The notes beneath the pieces were generated by a model. It was not told the origin of the DNA. It made no database searches and worked only from the letters and a program-made list of their open reading frames with translations. From Jacaranda mimosifolia (lineage: Eukaryota > Streptophyta > Magnoliopsida > Lamiales > Bignoniaceae): a stretch of 64,000 nt of DNA. Below, one piece after another: positions 35,858 to 46,398 of this stretch. The first letter of the stretch is position 1. Each line of letters begins with the position of its first letter. Where the stretch lies: assembly GCA_018894105.1 (NCBI GenBank), contig CM032133.1:14150501-14214500 (forward strand). Direction: 5' to 3'. Both the position numbers and the translations under genes were made by a program.

Positions 35858-36473
35858 AAACTCGTGAGATAAGAAAATTTGATCGACATGTTCTGTTTCA
35901 TTTTCTGACTGTATTCTGATTGCTCGTATTCTGTTCATGGAGCAACAAGGTTGAGAAAGTTTCTTGGTCTAGATCGGGCCATTGTCCAGGCCGAATGAGT
36001 CGTCTGTATTTCCTCCCGAACTGATTCAGTTGAGATGAACCATTCTTCCCGAACTGATCTGGTTGAGACAATCTCAGGCCATTCGAGCTAACAACCACAA
36101 CTCCTAAGCTAGTTCCTACTGATAATCTTGGAATTTGAAAATGTCTGTTTTGCCCGACTGTATTCTAATTGCCTAATTTGATCTGTTTGTCTATTTGTAT
36201 ATGGTCTGCCCGTAGTTTGATCTATTTTGTCTGATTGTACTCTACCTGTAATTGCTTGATATGCTCTTGTTTTGATTGACTAATGATAATCTGTTGAGTT
36301 GATTATTCCTCGACAGATCCTTATAGTTACTATTATGATTATCCCTCACTAAGTCCTTCGGACTTACACCCCTCCTATTTCATTGATTTTCTCAGACATG
36401 GTTAAGTGATGAATGCGGACTTCTGGCTTGAACTGGAGCAAAATTATCCTTTGTAATAAGAACAAGTGTTTGA

Positions 36474-36497
36474 ATATATATATATATATATATATAT
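36474..36497. repeat. (AT)n microsatellite
   Basis: Twelve AT units in T5, in the LTR 3' third. Confidence 0.9.
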
Positions 36498-37714
36498 GGA
36501 ACCATCTAAATATTTAGCTTGGACTTGAGATGTTGTGATAATGTCACGTTGATGCTGATGACATAAGGATGTAAATGTGGCTAGATATAAGAAGGTGAAT
36601 CATGGAATTTACTTAATGATTTGACGAGTCAATTAAGTTTGAAATTTTCACTACTTTTGGTAAATTAAGATTGAATGTTATGGGCATATTGATTGAATTG
36701 TAGATTCAATTTAAGATTGAACTGAGTGGCACATCGGTTTAGATACTGTCTTGAGTTAGGGGCTTACAAGATTTATATTTTATTTTAAACTAAATATTGA
36801 ATTTTTTTTTATTCATATATGTAATACATGTTAATTGATAATTTTAAAAATAATAAAATACCTACTTATATAAATAAAAATAAATAATATATTACTTATC
36901 AAAGTTATATGGAATATTAAGAGATATTTTAGTTTATAAAAATTTTATGTTGAAAACTACTTATCGAATTAGTTATCAATTAATTAATAAATTAATGTAA
37001 GCTATTTTCATAGATATTATATATATAGTACAAAGATATTATATATATATATAATCTATTTACTCGAACGAAAAATATTTAACATTCAAAATTCTCAATT
37101 GTCATGAAAATTGTAACTATAACTTTCACATTATTAAGAAATCATACAAAAAAGCTTTATATTATTTAAAAAAATTATTTATATACACATTTGATTTAAA
37201 AGGTATATTTAGTAAAATATTCTCTGTTATTTTTATTCTCTTATTTTTTTATTTTTTTATTTTATCATTTTATAGATTTTTGTATAATTTATAAACTTAA
37301 AGTGAGCAATTCTTATATTCTACAATTTATTTCAGTATAAATTATCTTTAAACATAATATTTTTAATTAAAATATTCATATTATTTTATTTAAACAGTAA
37401 TTTATTTTCTTTCATTAAATACTAAAAATAATTATAATTCCTGTTTTAATCACATGAAGTAAAATAAATATTATTATAAAATAAATTATTCGATCATATA
37501 ATCATTTTCGGTGCATCGCACCGGATATTTGCTAGTATGCACATAATTAGAAATAGATAAATCAAGTGCTAATAAATTTAATGAGTATTTTTTCTAGAAA
37601 AATATATAGTATTTCTTCATTCATCTAATAAAAAAATTAGAATAATTTCAACAACTTAATAAAATTATGATGTTTTTAAATATTTCATAACATCACATTA
37701 TTCGAGATACATTG

Positions 37715-39111
37715 TGTAGCAACCTATCTCCGGATAACTCCTAAACTGAGGTACTACCAATTCAATCTTAATCTTAATCTTAAACCATAAATAAGTATTA
37801 GGCTCGTAAGAAAATTTTTCAAAACTTATCAAAGACAACAACAAACTTCATCTTAAACAGACCTTGACAAAATACTAAATACATGCCATGGTTCATTCCT
37901 TAACACTCAACAAAACATATACATACCTTTAGGTTATCATTGTCAATCCTGACGTATCACATCTCAAATCTAGGCTTAGTATTCAAATGATTCCATATGT
38001 AACTCAAACACCTTATTTATTACAAAATATGTTTATGTCCAAGTTGGAGGTCCGAGTTCATCCCCTATTCCTGTCTCAAAAAATCAAAATAGTACAGGAG
38101 GGTAAGTCCTAAGGACTTAGTGAGGGAAAAGAAAACGACAAGAGTCAAGGGAAAGCTTTCAAGATGCAATAATTAATAAACAAATTCGGTACAACCAAGA
38201 TTTTTCAATATGAATCAACAATGCATATAGCACACATGATATCAAGTTTAACAGGTTGTTGGTCATTCCGACCTTATTACTTCCATATCAACATGTAACA
38301 GCTAATACTGGCACGGTATAGCATAAACAAGATTTTCTTCACCTCAAGATAATCATCCACTCGTCAAATTCAACCTTTAACGGATATCGCTCGTATATTG
38401 TCATAATTCCAAACAGCATTATACCCCCAATATTCATATCCCATTCAATTCCGCATTCAATTTCACAACAGAACCTTATTTTTTTATTTTTTATTTTTGC
38501 CTAAAATTTCACATTCCAAAATCATATCTTGACATGACTTATTTATCCCTTAACTCAAGTATACATATCTAAGGCATTTCCAAAATCAAGCTTATTTCCT
38601 AGAATCTAAAAGTCATATCCTATGATCAGATCCTACAATAACTTAGGTTTTCCTCATCCCAAGTGTTTACAACCTGCAGTACTCAAACTCATCTTACTAA
38701 ATATCAATTGATCAAATTTGTCTTAAATCCTTGAACCACACAGGAACTTCCCAATACACAAGATGCCCAAAAATTCATACTCAAACTAATCCAAACAAAA
38801 GGTCAGTTACAAAATCCAACCATTCCTAAATGCCTAGGTGATCGACAAACCTAGGTTATGATACCACCTCTAGATTATGTTAGTGCATGACATTGACCCC
38901 TTTGACCAAAAACATTTTCCATGCAAACACCCAAGACTTTCGAAAGTTGCTCAATCAAGTTTCTTTAAATTGCAGTTTGGCCCTAAAACTTTCCATTTCC
39001 CAATAATTAAATTCTTTTTATTTACTTTTCGAGCCCTAAAATCCGATCAACCAATTTTTTTTATTTCTAAATCCTTATTTTTAAAAAATACCGTATTTTA
39101 GGGGTGTTACA
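37715..39111 (-). mobile_element. Tekay-like mini-element T6, internally collapsed
   Basis: 1,397 bp from TGTAGC to GTTACA, flanked by cattg (37710-37714) and catta (39112-39116). On the minus strand the order is: first ~240 bp of an LTR (39111 to about 38870), PBS TGGTATCATAACCTAG (38866-38851), ~500 bp of leader homologous to T2 15700-16250, then the last ~600 bp of an LTR with the dyad at 38103-38119. It therefore keeps pieces of both LTRs and the PBS, but has lost the 3' end of the first LTR, all of gag-pol and the 5' part of the second LTR. The frame at 38877-39101 is LTR sequence. Confidence 0.85.
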
Positions 39112-39116
39112 CATTA

Positions 39117-39799
39117 TTCAAATATGAAGTATATATAATTTTTTTATCTAGATAAATCGAGAGAGCTACAACTAAAATAATAGTAAAATAAAAATTCAAT
39201 ATCAAAGATAAATTCTTATATGAACATACAAAAATATTTGCAAATAGTATAAAAAAATAAATATATAAAATATAGTTAATTAAAATAAAAAATTATTGCA
39301 TGGTGATGTTTTTAAGTAATATAGACATTACATTCGTAACTTGGCCTTAAGAACTTTAATTTTGAATAAATATTGAGGAAATAATAAAGTAATAGCATTG
39401 ATAAAATATTTAAATATAATAGAAAATAAATAAACTTTAAATTAATTAAAAAAATATTATTATATTATGATAATTGGGGAAAGAGGTCCCACAATTAAAA
39501 ATATAGAATTATACTACAAATAATGTAGAAATAAAATGTAAAAAGAATAATTGAAATAGCAAAATTTACATATAGAACAAATAAAATATTTATCTATTAA
39601 TCTTATGAAAAATTAAATTTGTAAGGAAGAATTTTGTAATAAGAGTACTTAATATGGTGCATATAAAATATTTTTTAAATTATAAGCTTATTTAGTGAGA
39701 TAAAAATATGATTATAGATAATTTTTTGAATTACCTTATGGGATAGAAATCTATATTGCAATTTTGGATAAACACAACATGATATTTTAGTTATAATAG
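39117..39799. other. Unassigned AT-rich stretch
   Basis: No coding or RNA signal, and no clear partner elsewhere in the window. It may be the body of a diverged H-family element ending at 39960. Confidence 0.35.
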
Positions 39800-40205
39800 A
39801 TAAGTTGATCGTATTAAAATAAAATATAAAAATAAATAAACAATCAATGAAATTTTTGAATTGAATTAAAAAAATTCAAAATTCTGAAAATTTGACATTT
39901 GGCCAGAATTACACTGTTAGAATCAAAATTGCACAAGTAGATAAGTATAAAATTGTGCTATATACGATAATATAGATAATATAGATATAGTACAACGGTG
40001 TGGGACTCATAATTGCGTAATTTTGATTTTAATTGTGTAATTTTGTCCAAATGGCAAATTCTTAGAATTTGAGTATTTTAATTCAATTAAAAAAGTTTTG
40101 GTAGTCATTGATTATTATCTCTAACTGATATATTGTATCTTATCTGTAATTTTCTTTCATCCGAAATTCAAAATATATTTAATAATATTTCATATCTTTA
40201 TTATA
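39800..40205. mobile_element. Two H-family ends, tail to tail
   Basis: 39830-39965 carries the H-family 3' end in plus orientation ('caatgaaatttttgaattga', 'gacatttggccagaattaca', 'gttgtgctatatac'-like end). 39985-40200 carries the same end in reverse ('caacggtgtgggactcataa', 'gtccaaatggcaaattctta'). The spacer is about 30 bp of 'gatataatagata'-like sequence. This gives a long imperfect inverted repeat with arms of roughly 150 bp. Confidence 0.65.
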
Positions 40206-40619
40206 GAGCTAGAAGTTTGAGAAATGAATAATTATAAAATGACTGATATATAAGAACTCAATTTATCAAAATATTTAAAATTTAATTATTTTTACAATAA
40301 TATTTTTTAGATATGTAAAATATTTTTAGATAAAACTATATATATAGAATATAACAAATAATTTAATATGAAGAATATCTCAAATATAAAAAGCTACGTC
40401 CTGCAATAATTATAAATTTTGAACATTATTTTTATATTGTTAATTTAAATTATTTTAATTGTTTAGCAATATAATAGAGAAATCATTTTCGATTATTTGA
40501 AATAAGTTCTTTTATATGGGACATATATATAGTTGACATAATTGAAAACTTTCAAAAGCTTGATAAATGACTACGTAAATAACAAAAAATATCAATTTTT
40601 ATATTTTTCAATATATTTA
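40206..40619. other. Unassigned AT-rich stretch
   Basis: AT-rich, with no coding signal. It probably continues the H-family fragment or the diverged left part of X2. Confidence 0.3.
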
Positions 40620-40991
40620 GTTAAACAATTTTATAATTATATTGCGTACTTTATTTTAATATTTTTACTTATAATAATTCATAAAAAAATATTTTTACAT
40701 GGATTAATAATGTCATATTAAAAAAGTTTGACTAAAAATAAGAATCCATTTAATTATTTGTACATATTTATATATTTATACAAGAAACTTAAATATATGA
40801 TAGAGTGATATTTTATCTTGAATTGAATAATAAAAATTTACTTATTATATTATTTATGTGCATAATATATGTTATTTGATAATTTTAAAAATAATAGAAT
40901 AACTACATATATAAATAAATTTTACTTATCATAGTTATATGGAATATTGAGAGATATTTTAGTTTATAAAATTTGCATGTTACAAGCTATG
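40620..40991 (+). mobile_element. Element X2, left part
   Basis: From about 40660 it follows X1 at 33640-33774 and 36769-36990, e.g. 'tttttacttataataattca' and 'ggaatattgagagatatttt'. It is interrupted by T7 at 40992 and resumes at 49178. The extreme left terminus is not recognisable. Confidence 0.7.
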
Positions 40992-43742
40992 TGTAACACC
41001 CCGACTCGGGACAGCACCCAAGCTGAGGCGTTACCAATTCAATCTTAAATATAATTGAAATAATAACTAGGAAATATGTAATTTAACCATCTCAAAGGAG
41101 AACAAGTCACCCTAGCCCAAAAGAACATTTCATAGAGCAAAATATATACATATCAAGTGACTTAAGTTCCATACATACATTCCCATAACATTCTTCAGGT
41201 AGTTGTCTAGATCAGGTGTTGACTATATGCACAACCATGACACCTAATCTATTACAAGATAACATCCAAACCCAAGGGCATGAACTCAAGCTTCTCACTC
41301 GGTCCTGTCTGGAAAAACAAATAATAACAAAAGAGGGTAAGTCCTAAGGACTTAGTGAAGGAAAAGAAAATAATAAGATTTGAAAGGAAAGTTAATGAGG
41401 TACAATTATTGATGAACAACAAGAAGGGAAATGATAGACAACAATCAAAGACAGTTCGGTAAAAATAAGAATTCCAACATAAATCAACATTGTACTGGGT
41501 ACACATGATATCAATTTAACAAACTGTATAGATACTAGTACCGGACGTCGGTATAGTAGGAATAATACTTCCTTATCACTCCATTGCTCGAGCACTCAGC
41601 TCGGTGGGCAATTAACTTGTATTATGACATGGTCGACAGCATGCCAAATCCCAACACTCACTGTTAGCTACCTATAAGTCATGATTTTTGGTGGGTTCTA
41701 GCCGAAAAGACTTGTGTCCATCGGTCCGTTCCGCCAGGCCGTCTTCCAGACCTAGTTCCCGGGCTCAAACCCACCATAGCGTCCCTCTAGGTGAAAATCG
41801 CCCATGGTGTCCCATAGGTTGAAAGATATAATATCAACAGATAAAATTTTAACCTTTAGACAATAACATGAATAGAACGAGATATAATTTGAACATTAAT
41901 ATATTGGCCAGCAAGACCGTTCTGGAATAATAATCCATAATAGTAAACAAGGTACATGAATAATTTAAGGGAACTTTTAACACAAATAGGTCTACCAGAC
42001 CATTCCAAATATCATTTTCAAGAAACAGGAATATATTAGATAGTTTCAAATCAAAAGAACCTCACAGGGTTCGACAATTAACAACGATAATGACAATTAG
42101 CAGAACTTAACGGGTTCAACGATATCATGGAATAACACATACAACCAAGAACCAATCGACAAATTCCACATAGGGAAAAGTAATAACTTATAGAGTATGG
42201 TAAGCAAACAATTTCAACCCTCACAGGGGTTTATTAACAAAACGATAGGTACAAAAAGTGCAAGATTAACAGACCCTCACCTCTTGTAGTCTCAAAATGC
42301 AAATCATGATCTGCAGCCTATGAGTCAGTGGGTTCCAATTCCACGTTACCTAATCCAAAAGAATAGGTTCAGAATTAAAATCCCCATACAACCCTAATAA
42401 CCCGTAATAATTACTATCATGCTTATCGTTAATCCAAAATTACTAACATCTCGATTTCATATCAAGTCTAATAACTAAGCAATAACGAGTTCTTAATTAC
42501 ATAATCGTTCTCATCATATCATCCAAAATTCACAATAATTGTCCAATTACTATCACTTGGATCTAAATCCATAAATCCACAAGTTAAGGGTCAAATCCTT
42601 TAATTGACTCAATTAATTCCAACATAACAAATATCCGAGTCTACAACTTATAGGTACTCCTTGCTTAGGAATTATACTCACATGTATATATATATATATA
42701 TATATATATCAATTATCCCAACATTCTCATTCTTGTCGTACATACATGGCTTTAAATGGAAGGTACAACATATGCATATATATCAAGGTACAACCAACTA
42801 AAGCTTATTCCATAACTCTTTATTACCCAAAATGCTTATCTAGGCCTTGGAATCAAAAACCAAGAACACCACTGCGATCATCAGAACGAGGAGAAGAAAC
42901 TGATCTCGGTTCGCCGGAGCGCCGCCGTCTGCCGTTGCCAAAAAATTTCACGGTCACCACCAAAATGTTCCTCTCTAGCTTCTGAATCCAACCCCCTAAT
43001 CAGATTTCAATTTCTCAACCTCAAACACCCGCAATCGAGCTCCTCAACCACCAAATGGGTTTCTCACCACTGCCGGTTTCTCTTCGATTTTCTCTGCTGT
43101 CGTTGCTCCCACCCCCATGCAAATATACCACTGTGATCCCCCCTTTCAACTCTTCCCAACCATAGCCTTAAAATTGGATTTGGCCACCAAAAAATCACAA
43201 ACCCACTTCCCACCATAACACTCTCTCTCTCAGTTTCTCTCTCTCCCTGGAAATTTCAACGGGATATGGTGGTGTTGCCGTGGAGCTAGTAAGGAGGAGA
43301 AGAAGATGGTTGGTTTAGTTGGGGAATTTGGTTGCCGGAGGAAGCTCACCATGGAGGAATGGTGGTTGCGGTGATGTGAGGAAATGAAAGAGAAAGTGAA
43401 TAGTGAAGAATGAGAAGAATGAAGAAATAAGTTGCTCTTCTTAAATCCAACTTTGTCAAATTGCAATTGAGTCCTTAGTTTAATTAAGTTAATCAATTAA
43501 GTCCTAAAGTAATTAAAATAGCATATAGGTCCTAGTTGACTAGAAAAATACTATGCAAGCCCCTAAGCTTTCTAAGAAATGTTCAATCAAGTCTTCTCAA
43601 ATTGCAATCCAACCCCAAAACTTTCCAATTTCTTGCAATTGAATCTTTTTTATTATTTTTTTCGAGCCCTAAAATCCGATCAATAAAACCCTAAATTTCT
43701 AAATCCTTATTTTCGAAAATACTGAATTTCAAGGGTGTTACA
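40992..43742 (-). mobile_element. T7 3' LTR
   Basis: 2,751 bp, TGTAAC...GTTACA. Dyad at 41338-41354, 'aacctcacagggttc' at 42059 and 'aaccctcacaggggt' at 42217. (TA)n lies at 42685-42708. The GC-rich tract 42850-43260 is near the LTR 5' end. The frames at 42746-42985 and 43230-43496 recur in the other LTR and are LTR sequence, not genes. Confidence 0.93.
42685..42708. repeat. (TA)n microsatellite
   Basis: About 12 TA units in the T7 3' LTR, against about 6 in the other LTR (48111-48122). It changed length after insertion. Confidence 0.9.
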
Positions 43743-43754
43743 GATTCCCCCCCT
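43743..43754 (-). other. T7 polypurine tract
   Basis: On the minus strand a run of seven Gs, taGGGGGGGaatc, abuts the 3' LTR start at 43742. This is the family's plus-strand primer. Confidence 0.88.
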
Positions 43755-44119
43755 AAACGAATCTGGTCTACAGATTTTCATCCGAGTACTGTTCCAACTG
43801 ACAGAAAATGAGTAGATTCGGTCTGTCGTTCTACATTCTTTCTCCATTACATTCTATCAAGATTGTTCCTTCAAGTCCTGATACATCTTCATACTTCTTA
43901 GATGTATCATTTATCTTAACTTGTGTGCCTTATCTAACAATCTTTCTTCTATTTCTTCTGGTACACATATTTTCTTATGGAACAGAAGAATAACTTGAAT
44001 ATCGATATTGCACTCAGACTCTCCAGAAGGATCAACTTTCCTTTGGTTTCAACATAGCACCCGTTCTTAGGCTTTTCGATGCTTCTGCTTCCAGTAAGTG
44101 AGCCATTCTAGCCTTTCAA

Positions 44120-44475
44120 CTCCAGGCATTGACCACTACATTTGCCTTTTCAGGTGATAGGTGATGGAAGAGTAACAGTCTTCTAGAATTTCAATCCATC
44201 ATGCTGTCTTATGTTCAGATCCTCATTTTAGTCAAATGATTGACCTTACTGAGTTACTTTAGTCAATGAGTCAGCTATTTAGACAAGTGTTGCACAATTC
44301 TTTGTTAATAGACAACAAGACATAGAAAACTTCATACTTCTATCACGTTTTCTGATCCCTTCCAATTGAGTACTGCCTCTATCTCAGAGGGATCAACTTC
44401 TACCCCATCTGGATATATGATATATCCAAGAAAAGCCACCTTCTTATCCAAAATCCGCACTTGCAGATTTTGAAT
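44120..44475 (-). pseudogene. T7 reverse transcriptase / RNase H shards
   Basis: On the minus strand at 44475-44345 the frame reads KKVAFLGYIIYPDGVEVDPS and then EIEAVLNWKG. This is the conserved end of the gypsy RT ('VAFLGHIIS..GV.VDP.KI.AV..W'). At about 44170-44110 it reads PEKANVVVNA, equivalent to the RNase H-end phrase 'PGKANVVADALSR'. Most of RT and RNase H between and before these is deleted or scrambled. Confidence 0.85.
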
Positions 44476-44624
44476 ACAACTAATTCATTCTTAATGTTCC
44501 GAGAACTATGCATAAGTGCTTTATATGGTTTTTTCTAGTCTTCGACTGGAAGGACTCCTACTTCAACTCCAGCTTTGAGAAGATTCTTATCCCCGCGAAA
44601 AGTCAAATAATGCTTCTACGTGGG

Positions 44625-45060
44625 CTAGGATAATGAATTTAATTCTTTTGGGAATAATTCTGAGTATTCAGATATTACTCCTACGTAATAGACTCTAATC
44701 TCGAGTTGCATATTTGGTTCGATGAGGTATGATAGATATGAAAGAATGCAAACATCATAATCATAGATGGCATTATTATAATTTCCAAAATTAGAAATCA
44801 TACCTTCTGCCACTTTATAAGGATCAAGTGCCTCTCCTCCGGTCAGAGCATATGCTCGTGCTCAAACTTTTAGCTTTTCACCAGTTCCTACGACTTGTTT
44901 CCCTTTTTCGATATGGGCTGGCTTTCCTCGATTTGGGCAATCCTTGAATAAATGCTGATCACTGCCACAAACTACACATCTACCCTGTTTTCTCCAGTAT
45001 CCTGATTCTTCATAGCCTGGTTTTCCACAATATCCACACATTTTTTGTATTGGACCTACA
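44625..45060 (-). pseudogene. T7 zinc knuckle and protease start
   Basis: On the minus strand from about 45025 it encodes a first degenerate knuckle, CGYCGKPGYEESGYW, then an intact CCHC knuckle CVVCGSDQHLFKDC (C-X2-C-X4-H-X4-C), which binds RNA in gag. 'ARAYALTGGEA' follows at the gag/protease junction. The frame at 44813-44625 then jumps to 'SEYSELFPKELNSL', the phrase at the start of gypsy RT ('F.DVFP.ELPGLP'). The protease catalytic region is therefore deleted between them. A stop (KV*A) interrupts the junction. Confidence 0.87.
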
Positions 45061-45083
45061 GCTTCACCGGTCTGATAAACTTG

Positions 45084-46000
45084 TTAGTTGACACCCCCAA
45101 TTTGTAACTTTGGTTGTTTGTTATTGGGGTGGTCTTCCCCACCGAGTGGTAGCCTTCCCTTCCGCCCTTTTTCCTTAATCCTCTTGATCTCCCGCAAATC
45201 TAATTCTACATGTTGTGCTTTACTTACTGCACGATTGTAGCTCGAAAGATCACATGAGAGAAGGGCCCGTCTAAGTTCTGGTCGTAATCCCTCCATAAAC
45301 TTGCGAATCTGTCATCCTTCATCCGCCAGTATGTGAGGTGCATACCGAATCAGTCGGCTAAATGTGGCTTCATACTAACTAACTGATGATGCTCCTTGTA
45401 TCAATTCCATGAACTCTTTTTCCATGGCATACTTGGTTACCTCTAGTATATATTTTCCCACAAAATCCTGGATAAAGTTTTCCCAAGTCCGATGAGTTCC
45501 CTTCGCAATCCACTTATGATCAATCATTTGCCACCAATCATGTGTAGGACTGTTCAATAAGAATGTGGCATATCGAATCTTCTGCCCATCAGGGTAACGC
45601 AGAGTTCTAAATATCTTTTCCAAGCTCTTAACCCACATCTCAGCTTTTCTATCATCAGGTTTTCCTAACAATTTTGGGGGTTGCAGCTGGAGGAATCGAT
45701 CTAAAGCTCGATCTTCTACAGGCTCTTCAATATTTTCTGCTCGGTTACCTTGTCCTTACTGCTGAAAAAACTGCATAAATTGTTGCCACATCTGAAACAT
45801 GTGCTCTATTGGTTGGCCCACATCTGATTGAATAGCCAGAGAGGTTTGTGAAACCTTCTATCCAAGCAAATTTTGTAGGTCAACTGGTGCTCTCTGTCTA
45901 GGAACACACTATGCAGCAGCCATGTGCCAGGCGGTCTTCCTCTATCCCGCCGACCTGCTCGAGGCGGTTCAGGTACATGTGAACCCTCGTAAGATGCCAT
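45084..46000 (-). pseudogene. T7 gag remnant (Tekay/Del-like)
   Basis: The reading starts at 46000 with MASYEGSHVPEPPRAGRRDR. The gag core at 45671-45375 has KAEMWVKSLEKIF, YATFLLNSPTHDWWQM, and W..F...F..KY. The segment 45296-45084 has MEGLRPELRRALLS ('F..GL.P..R..L'), then a basic region leading to the zinc knuckle. Gag would form the particle and bind the RNA. The frame shifts between segments, and the element cannot make an intact Gag. Confidence 0.9.
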
Positions 46001-46380
46001 TATCTTCCCTAGATCGTGCTATACTCCTTTTCACTTACTACTGCTAAGATTACACAATGACATCTAAAGTTAGCATCGAAATTGTTAATCTCACAGACAT
46101 AGACACAAAATAGTTAACAAATTAGACCAAGTTCATAAAACGGCGGTCAAATCATTAAGGGTTAACTAGCAACTTCCATTACCACCCAAAGCTCATTCCC
46201 AATTCCTACTTGGCTAATCACATATGAATAACCAAAGTTCTTTACTCAATCTAAGGTCCAAGGTTCGTTTCCAAAAGTAAAGTCTAAAAACTAGTCAACT
46301 ACCCTATATATAATCCCATACTTCCTACAAACTCATCAGATACCCCCTTAACACTCATTTACCCAGGTCATCGTCAAACC

Positions 46381-46395
46381 TAGGTTCTGATACCA
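46381..46395 (-). other. T7 primer-binding site
   Basis: On the minus strand it reads TGGTATCAGAACCTA, one mismatch to the tRNA-iMet complement over the first 12 bases. It lies three bases from the 5' LTR. Confidence 0.9.
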
Positions 46396-46398
46396 CCC

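Larger units (their letters stand above)
33775..36768 (+). mobile_element. Tekay-like solo LTR T5 (subfamily B)
   Basis: 2,994 bp from TGTAACACCCC to GGGGCTTACA. It has a perfect 5-bp duplication AGATT (33770-33774 and 36769-36773) inside element X1. The dyad is at 36350-36366, and 'ccctgtgagggt' motifs lie at 35107, 35170, 35225 and 35320. A four-unit repeat lies at 35656-35857. The GC-rich tract 34100-34620 near the 5' end yields small chance frames. No internal region. Confidence 0.93.
33541..37535 (+). mobile_element. Element X1: Helitron-like end plus terminal inverted repeats, split by T5
   Basis: Host parts are 33541-33774 and 36769-37535. The 3' end has a perfect hairpin CGGTGC-ATC-GCACCG (37509-37523), an 8-nt spacer and CTAG followed by T (37532-37536), the Helitron 3' signature. 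The left end (actagcatatacccggtgca, from 33551) is also an inverted copy of the right end. The match extends roughly 60-80 bp through 'gaataatttattttataat'. Helitrons normally lack terminal inverted repeats, so the class is uncertain. No coding capacity. A related copy X2 surrounds T7. Confidence 0.55.
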
